DNA of 5,857 nt from an uncultured Verrucomicrobiota bacterium (GTDB lineage: Bacteria > Verrucomicrobiota > Kiritimatiellia > RFP12 > UBA1067). Location of the stretch: contig CAMOXA010000102.1 of assembly GCA_946628745.1 (NCBI GenBank), forward strand, positions 1-5,857, in the 5' to 3' direction. The notes under the pieces were generated by a model. The model was not told where the DNA came from and did no database searches. It was given only the letters and a program-made list of their open reading frames with translations. The translations under genes and the position numbers were made by a program. Positions within the stretch are counted from its first letter, which is position 1. Every line of letters begins with the position of its first letter. Shown here in pieces: positions 1 through 5,439 of this stretch.

Positions 1-249
1 CGATATACGTTGCAATTCTCTTAAATTTCCTAATCTTCCTTCTGTCAAAGAGCAACGTTCAATCCCTTTCAGGCGAACGGGTGCATAGTATATCATAATT
101 GATGCGCCTGACGCAAGGGGGTAAATCAAGAATTTTGCAATTATTTTATATTCGCATGTTTTAGCACCAATTACCATAAATATTGCCACATACAGCAACG
201 GAAGCAGAGCCAACCGGAGCGCGAAACGCCCTGCAAGGCCCTCGAACAT
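1..249 (-). CDS. Possible partial membrane protein, 3' end off-window (doubtful)
   Basis: An ATG at 249-247 lies 6 nt after the stop of the DUF4153 gene and opens an 83-codon frame with no stop before the left edge. The translation begins MFEGLAGRFALRL and has two hydrophobic stretches, about residues 11-29 and 35-58, so it could be the start of a small two-helix membrane protein. Against it: there is no Shine-Dalgarno sequence (the true genes here have one or are overlap-coupled); codons after about 20 are AT-rich at third positions, unlike every neighbour; and the frame runs straight through a promoter, hairpin and boxA-like sequence that look like an rRNA operon leader. AT-rich DNA easily gives hydrophobic translations. 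I recognise no family. It is listed so that the frame is on record, and is probably not a gene. Confidence 0.2.
   Translation of the reverse strand, partial: MFEGLAGRFALRLALLPLLYVAIFMVIGAKTCEYKIIAKFLIYPLASGASIMIYYAPVRLKGIERCSLTEGRLGNLRELQRIS
7..58. repeat. 7-bp inverted repeat flanking the boxA-like site
   Basis: ACGTTGC at 7-13 and GCAACGT at 52-58 form a perfect 7-bp inverted repeat with a 38-nt loop. On the minus-strand transcript the upstream arm overlaps both the right arm of the boxB-like hairpin (56-60) and the first bases of boxA (52-54), so the two structures cannot form together. It could be an alternative leader fold, part of a processing stem, or chance. Confidence 0.35.
43..54 (-). 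promoter_or_regulatory. boxA-like rRNA antitermination site
   Basis: The minus strand reads TGCTCTTTGACA, which matches the bacterial rRNA boxA pattern (E. coli TGCTCTTTAACA) at 11 of 12 positions; the single difference, A to G, is common in other phyla. BoxA RNA is bound by NusB-S10 and makes polymerase resistant to Rho during rRNA transcription. Here it lies 32 nt after the -10 hexamer, close to the 37-38 nt seen after the P2 -10 in E. coli, and directly after a boxB-like hairpin. A 16S rRNA gene would be expected to begin beyond the left edge. No mature rRNA sequence is inside the window to prove this. Confidence 0.6.
56..79 (-). promoter_or_regulatory. boxB-like hairpin of rRNA leader
   Basis: On the minus strand, CGTTC (79-75) pairs perfectly with GAACG (60-56), and inside it CCT (73-71) can pair with AGG (67-65) around a GAA loop. 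The hairpin begins just after the inferred transcription start and ends one base before the boxA-like sequence. In E. coli rRNA leaders a boxB hairpin likewise lies just upstream of boxA. The stem is short and has an internal loop, so its stability is modest and the assignment depends on its position. Confidence 0.45.
87..116 (-). promoter_or_regulatory. Sigma70-type promoter firing leftward, probable rRNA promoter
   Basis: On the minus strand, TTGCGT (116-111) is followed by an 18-nt spacer and TATACT (92-87). The -10 is preceded by TGA, giving the extended form TG-n-TATACT, with five of six bases of the -10 consensus. The -35 is weak (TTG plus mismatches), but an extended -10 and an AT-rich upstream element can compensate. 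Transcription would start near 80-82. The bases after the -10, ATGCACCCG, include a GC run like the discriminators of stringently controlled rRNA promoters, and resemble the corresponding region of E. coli rrn P2. The downstream hairpin and boxA-like sequence support an rRNA promoter. It could instead drive an unrelated gene to the left. Confidence 0.55.
121..150 (-). promoter_or_regulatory. AT-rich UP-like element
   Basis: This 30-nt stretch is about 83% A+T, with several A and T tracts, and lies directly upstream of the -35-like hexamer of the minus-strand promoter at 87-116. Its position, roughly -40 to -70 relative to the inferred start, is where the RNA polymerase alpha subunit binds UP elements of strong promoters such as rRNA promoters. 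It stands out against the GC-rich genes. The assignment rests on composition and position only. Confidence 0.35.
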
Positions 250-255
250 ATGCTT

Positions 256-1953
256 TTACCGGCAGATCAGGCCATGGCCGTAGGCATAATTCAGATGGTT
301 GTCGCGCATTGAAATGAATATCTCCATTACAATCGCAACACGCCCGCCGCCCAAATCCAGACGGATGTCTTTGCCGTCCGTATCGCCGTCCAGCTCTTTG
401 AGCGCCAGCGCAAGAAGGTCGTTTTCGGGCTCGCCGGCTATGACAAGCCGGCCGTTATCGCTCGTAAAATCACATGTACGCGCCTCGGTATAGCCCGCGA
501 GAGAAAACGGATCGTTCGACCGGCGGTAGTTCAAATACTTGTCGCGGTTCGCGCCGCCGCGCCTTTCATACGGCGGACAGTACTCGAAGCCCCACTCGTT
601 CTTGAACGCCGCGGCCGAATCTTCGTCGAGCCCGGCTCGCGCGTTCAAGCTGCCGGTCCTGTTCAGGCGGTAGCGCAACGCACCTTTTTCATAGCGGGAC
701 GTATATTCGCATACTTCCATTATATCATGCCGCGCCGCTTCGTCGAACTGCTCCCCCGCGAGATGTCTCGCGCGGAAACTCTCCAATCTGGCGAATTGGC
801 TGTCGAGACTGTAGTCCACGGCATTCCAGGGCGAATGTGCGGCAAAAAGCGCGAATGCCGCAAGAACCAGAAACACCGCCCGCCTGGAGAACGCGCGGCT
901 CGCGAGAGTCCCGACGGCAAAAACCGCGGCAAAAACCGCGAAAAGGCAGCTCAGATACCTCGCGGGCGTAAGACCGCAATCGGATATCCTGACCCAAAGC
1001 GCGGCCGCCTGCAAAACCAGGAGCGGCAGGACGGCCAATCCGCCCAATCTGGCGAACGCCCTGTAGAACCGGCCCTCCTGCCCGGCCGAGAAGAAATGAA
1101 ACAACATCCAGAGCGACGAGGCCATGATAGCGAGCCAGTTGACCTGTCCGTCCGGCAGCGACCTCGAAAAGGCGCATTTGGCCGCGTACGCCAGCATGAC
1201 GGCCATAAGCATCGTAAAAAGCGGGAAGCCGACAAACCCGACGAGTACGCGCCAGACTTTCGGCTGCTCGAAGCGCTCGGGTCGCGTCCCGTACGCCAGC
1301 GCAAAAAGCGGAGCCACAGTCACGGCCGACGCGAACCACGTCCATTCGTATATCCGGTTGCCGAGAGCCGCGCCGAAAAGCGTATCGACCGCCAGGAGCA
1401 CCAGGGAAAATCCGGCCGCGACCGTGAAAGCCGCGATTCCGCCGACGATGGCCGAAAACGCCAGCATTGGCACGACGTCCGCAGGATCCTCCCGCCCGAC
1501 CCCGAGTTCGAAGGCGGCGCACGACGCGAAAGCCGCCAATGTCAAAGCATAGGGATAGCCGAAACACTCGTCCTGGTCGATCAATCCGTAGAAGAGCCAG
1601 ACCAGCGCCGCGCTGCCGAGGAGAACCGCACACTGGACGGCGACCGCCGCGACGCGGCGAATCGAAAAGCGCTCGATGATGCGACCGGCCCACACCGAGG
1701 TGACGATTCCGGCGGCAGAAGCCAGCAGCATCGCGCAGCCGGTTTTGGCGTCGTCGTACGCGCCGTCGTGCGCGGGGCCAGCCCAAACCACCTTGGCCGC
1801 CGCGATCGCGTTGACCAACGCGAGCAATCCCGCGGCGGGGAACCTGCCGAAAACGCCAAGCGCCCTTTTAAGCACGCGGCCTATCGAGAACCGCGCGACC
1901 TCGCCGGCCGCCGCCTGACCCTGCGATATCGAGCTGTCGTCTGTAGTTGCCAT
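256..1953 (-). CDS. DUF4153-type polytopic membrane protein
   Basis: A 565-residue protein. After a short cytosolic N terminus, residues 38-372 hold about 11-12 hydrophobic helices. The remainder, 373-565, is soluble. The segment ALWVRISDCGLTPARYLS (317-334) and the following SPWNAVDYSLDSQFARL (374-390) match motifs I associate with DUF4153 membrane proteins: an R-I-x-x-x-G-L-T-x-x-R-Y core, then S-x-x-S-Q-x-x-R-L opening the soluble tail. The biochemical role of this family is not known to me. The soluble part has exactly four cysteines (415, 459, 494, 564), which would suit two disulfides if it faces the periplasm. The ATG at 1953 has a good AAGGAG ribosome site (1961-1966) at 6-7 nt. It lies 37 nt after the beta-barrel gene and is probably the last gene of the operon. 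The family call is by motif memory and the function is unknown. Confidence 0.75.
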   Translation of the reverse strand: MATTDDSSISQGQAAAGEVARFSIGRVLKRALGVFGRFPAAGLLALVNAIAAAKVVWAGPAHDGAYDDAKTGCAMLLASAAGIVTSVWAGRIIERFSIRRVAAVAVQCAVLLGSAALVWLFYGLIDQDECFGYPYALTLAAFASCAAFELGVGREDPADVVPMLAFSAIVGGIAAFTVAAGFSLVLLAVDTLFGAALGNRIYEWTWFASAVTVAPLFALAYGTRPERFEQPKVWRVLVGFVGFPLFTMLMAVMLAYAAKCAFSRSLPDGQVNWLAIMASSLWMLFHFFSAGQEGRFYRAFARLGGLAVLPLLVLQAAALWVRISDCGLTPARYLSCLFAVFAAVFAVGTLASRAFSRRAVFLVLAAFALFAAHSPWNAVDYSLDSQFARLESFRARHLAGEQFDEAARHDIMEVCEYTSRYEKGALRYRLNRTGSLNARAGLDEDSAAAFKNEWGFEYCPPYERRGGANRDKYLNYRRSNDPFSLAGYTEARTCDFTSDNGRLVIAGEPENDLLALALKELDGDTDGKDIRLDLGGGRVAIVMEIFISMRDNHLNYAYGHGLICR

Positions 1954-1990
1954 CTTGCGTCTCCTTGTTTCGGTTTTACAATGCGCCGGG

Positions 1991-2497
1991 CTAAAAGGCG
2001 TACTGCACGCCCGCCGACACCGCGTACACCATCTTCGCCCCTCCGTTCAGGCCGAGCGTCGCCTCGGCATCGAACCTTAACGACCAGTTGTCGTTGAAAT
2101 GCCAGAAAGTCCCCCAGCCGAGCGCAGGCCCGGCATCGCCGCCGATCCAGCCGTCGGCGCCGAAGGTGAAGAACGGGTCGAACTTCTCGTATCCCCACCA
2201 ATGCCACAGCCCGCGAAGCCCCAGTCCGGCAGAATCCTCCATCCACGACACGGCCGCCTCGACCGCGAGAAAGTCGTCCGCATAGTATCCGAGCCTGGCG
2301 GTCGCGCCGCCCAGACGCCGCATCTTCGCGCCGCCCTGCGGCAGCACGACAGTCGCCTGGGCGTCTGAATACCAGCGCTCGTAATCGTATTCCACATAAC
2401 CGTAGTCGTCCATGCCCTGGCCGGCGAACGCCGCGGCACCGGCGCCGAGGGCGCAAAACGCCAGAGCGCACATCCTCTTCAGCATGCGGTATTTCAT
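1991..2497 (-). CDS. Small outer-membrane beta-barrel protein
   Basis: A 168-residue precursor. MKYRMLKRMC begins a positively charged n-region and a hydrophobic core, ending near AAAFA at residues 21-25, where signal peptidase I would cut. The mature part of about 143 residues is rich in Gly and aromatic residues in alternating patterns, such as GYVEYDYERWY, WHWWGYEKF and NWSLRFDAEA, and ends VSAGVQYAF. A terminal Phe on an alternating strand is the usual C-terminal signal recognised by the barrel assembly machinery. The length suits an eight-stranded barrel of the OmpA/OmpX/OmpW type. The start at 2497 is chosen because the GGAGGA site at 2504-2509 precedes it and because it forms an ATGA overlap with the ybeY stop. 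A start nine codons earlier would bury that site and spoil the signal peptide. Ligand and role are unknown; there is no OmpA-like peptidoglycan-binding domain. Confidence 0.75.
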   Translation of the reverse strand: MKYRMLKRMCALAFCALGAGAAAFAGQGMDDYGYVEYDYERWYSDAQATVVLPQGGAKMRRLGGATARLGYYADDFLAVEAAVSWMEDSAGLGLRGLWHWWGYEKFDPFFTFGADGWIGGDAGPALGWGTFWHFNDNWSLRFDAEATLGLNGGAKMVYAVSAGVQYAF

Positions 2498-2952
2498 TCG
2501 GACTCCTCCATGTCTCTCATCCAACCGAGCTCGCGGCGGCGCATGCTGGAGTAGCCGGACGGAGAATGGTCGTCGGCCCCCGAAAGGTGGTCCATGCCGT
2601 GCGCGACATACAAAAGAAGCTCCTTCGCGACAGACCAGCCGCGTCTCTTCGGCGCGGCCCTGAGCGCCTGGTCGACATTCACGTACAGCTCGCCGTAGAC
2701 GCCGGGCGGCTCGGGAGGCATCGACTCGTAGCCCTGGGTTATCACATCAGTCGCGCCCTCGACCCCCATTACGCCGCGATGGACCTCGTCGGATCCGGCG
2801 TCATCCTGCAGCACGAGCACGACTTCCCTGAAGACGGCTCCGGAGCGGGCCGCCGAACGCGCGGCGAAATACGCCGCCGCGCTCTTCAGGGCGGCCTTCG
2901 TCAAGCCGCTCGATTTCGGCAGGGTGCCGTCGACTGAGATTCTGCACGCCAT
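2494..2952 (-). CDS. ybeY: Endoribonuclease YbeY (rRNA maturation factor)
   Basis: A 152-residue protein of typical YbeY length. YbeY is a metal-dependent cytosolic endoribonuclease needed for 16S rRNA 3'-end maturation and ribosome quality control. The family's zinc motif is present as HGMDHLSGADDH (118-129): H118, H122 and H129. The usual form is H-G-x-L-H-L-x-G-Y-D-H, so here Asp replaces Leu before the second His and there is one extra residue before the third. The following MRRRE (137-141) also fits the family. The conserved Arg plus TDV segment appears as HRG...ATDVITQ (58-73), in place of the common TDVLSF. GELYVNVDQA (87-96) matches the family strand G-[DE]-[IL]-x-[IV]-[SN]. The start at 2952 gives the normal length, 4 nt after the stop of the upstream gene; only a weak GGCGGA site precedes it. 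Longer in-frame starts (to 3033) would overlap that gene. The stop overlaps the next start in ATGA. Confidence 0.85.
   Translation of the reverse strand: MACRISVDGTLPKSSGLTKAALKSAAAYFAARSAARSGAVFREVVLVLQDDAGSDEVHRGVMGVEGATDVITQGYESMPPEPPGVYGELYVNVDQALRAAPKRRGWSVAKELLLYVAHGMDHLSGADDHSPSGYSSMRRRELGWMRDMEESE
2504..2509 (-). promoter_or_regulatory. Ribosome binding site GGAGGA that fixes the barrel gene start
   Basis: GGAGGA on the minus strand lies inside the last codons of ybeY, 6 nt before the ATG at 2497-2495. It is a near-perfect anti-16S match and favours this start over the in-frame ATG at 2524. Its place within ybeY, together with the ATGA overlap, implies translational coupling or re-initiation. 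Confidence 0.8.
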
Positions 2953-2956
2953 TGTG

Positions 2957-3754
2957 CTATTCCGCCTGCCGGTTCGGCTCTCCCCCATTCGCGCCGGGAC
3001 CGCCCTTGCGCCCGCTTTGGGAAGTGAACACAAGCTTGTCCTGGACGGAAAGGAAAGGTTCCATCACATCGGGCTGGACGAATTCGACAAGCTGCAGCTG
3101 GGATATCTCGCCGCGGCGTTCCTCGCCCACGCAGGCGCCGACCGCGTCGTAGCCTTCGGCAAGCGTCGCCGTCATGTCGCCTATGAGCCTGAGGGTCAGC
3201 TCGGGCGATATCTTCTCCTCATCGGCCAAAAGTTCCACCGCCGTGAGAACCGAGTCCTTAAGCCGCGCATTCATGTCGGCGATTGCAGAGTCGAAGACGG
3301 CCGTGCCCGCTTCGTCGAGGGCGAGGTCCTTGATGACCTTTTTTCTCGCGAGTTCGGTTCTCGCGCGCATGAATTCCGCGGCCTGCTCGAAATCCCTGCG
3401 CGCCTTTTCAGGGTCTTGCGCGGACTCTTCGTCCATTTCCGCGGCGCTCTCCAGTTCGGCTTTCACGGCGACCTCCCGGTTCTCCGCGGCGGATTTGCGG
3501 GCTTTTGGCTTCTTGTCGAGCTTCAGTCCGGGCCGGCCCACCTTCGACGCGTCAAACGCTTTTTTCTTCTTGGCTTCGGCGAGATCTTTTTTTGCCGCGG
3601 CAAGCTCGCCCTTGAGACGTGCGATTTCCGCTTCGTCCGCTTTCGGCGCCGCTTCTTCGCCGGCAGCGCCCTTGTCGGCCAGACCGCGTCCGGCCAGGAA
3701 CCCCAGACCCGCCGACACTGTCATCGCCACGATTGTAGCCAGTATTCTTTTCAT
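2957..3754 (-). CDS. Membrane-anchored, charged coiled-coil protein of unknown function
   Basis: I do not recognise a family for this 265-residue protein. Residues 1-27 have a basic start and a hydrophobic stretch (about 4-24, ILATIVAMTVSAGLGFLAG) that is either an uncleaved signal anchor or a signal peptide. Residues 38-66 are rich in Ala, Lys, Glu and Leu with heptad-like spacing and probably form a coiled coil. A Lys-rich low-complexity linker (about 66-95) follows. Residues 105-240 look all-helical, with alternating acidic and basic stretches. The tail (247-265) is Gly, Asn and Pro rich and looks disordered. Most of the protein should be outside the cytoplasmic membrane. The ATG at 3754 has GGAGG (3759-3763) at a short 4-nt spacing. 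It lies 36 nt after the glycosidase gene and 4 nt before ybeY. A structural or scaffold role in the envelope is possible but unproven. Confidence 0.65.
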   Translation of the reverse strand: MKRILATIVAMTVSAGLGFLAGRGLADKGAAGEEAAPKADEAEIARLKGELAAAKKDLAEAKKKKAFDASKVGRPGLKLDKKPKARKSAAENREVAVKAELESAAEMDEESAQDPEKARRDFEQAAEFMRARTELARKKVIKDLALDEAGTAVFDSAIADMNARLKDSVLTAVELLADEEKISPELTLRLIGDMTATLAEGYDAVGACVGEERRGEISQLQLVEFVQPDVMEPFLSVQDKLVFTSQSGRKGGPGANGGEPNRQAE

Positions 3755-3790
3755 CTTTCCTCCCTGTTTTTCCGCATGTGTTTTGGCGTC

Positions 3791-5434
3791 CTACCATATG
3801 CCCATCTTGAGATATGGCAAAATCTGTTTTTCGAGCGTGGTGTCCAGATCGAAAAGCGCTACGCCGGCCAGGTTGTACTTTCTGACGAGCCGGAGCTGGT
3901 TTATGACCTGGAGCGCCGAAAGGCGCGATTCGTTCGCCGTAACCCCGATGCCGGCGATAGTCTTTCGCGCATGGGTCTTAAGCGCGGCGTGCTGCTTCAG
4001 ATACTCTTCGAACCTCGTGCTGTCCTCGGTGTAGTCCATCGGCACGACATAGTCCACGGTGTTCGAGCCGAGCCAGCCGACCCAGTCCTGGCCGACGGAC
4101 GCCACGCACGCCGGATACTTGCCGAGGACGGCCGTCGTAAACCACAGCGGACGCTTGACGTGCAGTTTGGCGGACGCCACGAACCGCGAAACGATCGCGG
4201 CCGCGTCCGCGGGCTTCGCGCTGCGCTCGTACCACCTGACGAAGTCCAGATGGATGCCGTCGAGCCTGTATTTCTCCTGCAGCTCGTCGACCGCTTTCAG
4301 GATGTAGGCCCTTGCATCCGCGTTGGACGGGTCCAGATACTCTGTCGGCTGGCCGTCTCTCGTCTTGAGGCACCAGCCGCGCTTTCGCAGCGCTTCCACG
4401 GCGCCGGGGCTGCCGCGCGTCGCCGTGAAGCAAAGCACCCAGGCGTGCACCCTGATTCCCGAACCCTTCGCGGCCGCGAGGCACGCCTTGAGCTGGTCGC
4501 CTTCCTGTTCGAAAATCTTCGATCTCGGCAACACGTTCGACGGATAGTGCGCGAAGCCCGCCCCTGCGACGTTGACGAACAGGTCCGTCACCCCGTTCTC
4601 CTTCAGAAGCCTCATCGTCCGCGGCCAGTCGCCGGGGTACAGTCCGCATCCCGAATGTTCCCAGACGGCGTGTATCTCGCCCGGCCGCCTGGTCTGGCGG
4701 GACGCGAAATCGGACGTCGCCTTGTCGGCGGCCGCCTGGCGCTTGCGGTAGCCGGCATAATTCCAAAGTTCAGGCGCGACGCTGCCGACGAACGCCGCGA
4801 GGAGCTGCGCCTTCAAAGCCTCGTCACCGTCCGCGAGAAGAACATGAGTCATCCAGTACCCGCTGGCGCTCGAAAGCCACGCCGCGTCGCCGGTGGACTT
4901 GCCGCTCCTGTCCGACCAGGTCGCCATTACGCGGGACTTGCCTGGTATCGCCTCCGCCCGCTGCAATACCGTGGACGTCTGCAGAATTGTCTTCGGGCAC
5001 CCTTCCGGAAAGCGCACGTTGAAATCCATCCGGCTCCACTGTCCCGGATACGACGCCGCCTTGTACCCCAGCGGCCTTACGCCCATCAGCGCGGCGAGTC
5101 TCGGCGAAGCCGAATAGAACACGACCAGCCGCCCGCCTCGCGAGCGGAACGCCTCCAGCTCTTTCATCTCGGCGTCGCCTGGTTCGTTGAAGCCTATCAG
5201 CAGCGCGAGCTTCGCCGGCTGAAGCGCCGGCCCCAGCCGGTCGGCCGACGCGATCTCGCACGGTATCTGCTGTTCCTTGAGCCAGCGCGCGGCGTGTTTC
5301 GCGAGGGAGGCGTAGTAGCCCGGCTCGCGGCTGACGACCACGACGCCGGCGGCGTGCGCGGGAACGGCCGCCGCGAACACCGCCGAAACGGCGACGCATG
5401 CGGCCGCGATCCACTGCCGGGCTTTGTGCGCCAC
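3791..5434 (-). CDS. Secreted GHL10 (DUF187-type) glycosidase-like protein
   Basis: About 547 residues from the GTG at 5434. The N terminus (MAHKARQWIAAACVAVSAVF...) is a signal peptide with likely cleavage after AHA at residue 28. Residues 30-220 look alpha/beta, with LALLIGFNEPGDAEMKELEAF and GGRLVVFYSASPRLAALMGVR resembling the ThuA or glutamine-amidotransferase-like domains fused to some glycosidases. Residues about 253-547 match the GHL10 TIM-barrel type: EIHAVWEHSG at the first strand, VTDLFVNVAGAG, GIRVHAWVL, YLDPSNADAR, DGIHLDFVRW (392-401) and YVVPMDYTED (462-471), then GVALFDLD near the end. The acidic residues in HLDF (D397) and MDYTED are active-site candidates. E. coli DigH (YddW), of this family, cleaves denuded peptidoglycan glycans, so a cell-wall or other glycan substrate is plausible. 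An upstream GTG at 5443 would overlap the guaA stop in GTGA. GGGAG at 5443-5447 favours 5434. Confidence 0.8.
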   Translation of the reverse strand: MAHKARQWIAAACVAVSAVFAAAVPAHAAGVVVVSREPGYYASLAKHAARWLKEQQIPCEIASADRLGPALQPAKLALLIGFNEPGDAEMKELEAFRSRGGRLVVFYSASPRLAALMGVRPLGYKAASYPGQWSRMDFNVRFPEGCPKTILQTSTVLQRAEAIPGKSRVMATWSDRSGKSTGDAAWLSSASGYWMTHVLLADGDEALKAQLLAAFVGSVAPELWNYAGYRKRQAAADKATSDFASRQTRRPGEIHAVWEHSGCGLYPGDWPRTMRLLKENGVTDLFVNVAGAGFAHYPSNVLPRSKIFEQEGDQLKACLAAAKGSGIRVHAWVLCFTATRGSPGAVEALRKRGWCLKTRDGQPTEYLDPSNADARAYILKAVDELQEKYRLDGIHLDFVRWYERSAKPADAAAIVSRFVASAKLHVKRPLWFTTAVLGKYPACVASVGQDWVGWLGSNTVDYVVPMDYTEDSTRFEEYLKQHAALKTHARKTIAGIGVTANESRLSALQVINQLRLVRKYNLAGVALFDLDTTLEKQILPYLKMGIW

Positions 5435-5439
5435 CAGTC

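Noticed and set aside
56..79. Possible single CRISPR repeat or tRNA T-arm (GTTCAATCCC on the plus strand)
   Set aside because: There is only one copy, with no spacers. No acceptor or anticodon stem can be built around it. The hairpin fits the rRNA leader reading better.
181..258. Intrinsic terminator after the DUF4153 gene
   Set aside because: Only 3-4 bp stems can be drawn and no T run follows on the minus strand, so no Rho-independent terminator is supported.
725..1786. A 353-codon minus-strand frame overlapping the DUF4153 gene
   Set aside because: It is an out-of-frame, Arg-rich shadow with no domain content, lying wholly inside the better supported gene.
727..2097. A 456-codon plus-strand frame antisense to the DUF4153 gene
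   Set aside because: It is rich in Arg, Gly, Pro and Gln with no recognisable domain or hydrophobic pattern, as expected for the shadow of a GC-rich gene; the minus-strand frame has membrane helices, family motifs and a ribosome site.
2953..3033. Longer ybeY start adding 27 residues
   Set aside because: It would overlap the coiled-coil gene by about 75 nt, and the extra residues do not resemble a YbeY N terminus; the ATG at 2952 gives the usual family length.
3174..4034. A 286-codon plus-strand frame rich in Ser and Ala
   Set aside because: It is antisense to the Lys/Ala/Glu-rich coiled-coil gene and crosses into the glycosidase gene. Its Ser/Phe/Ala content is just the reverse complement of those codons, and it has no ribosome site or domain.
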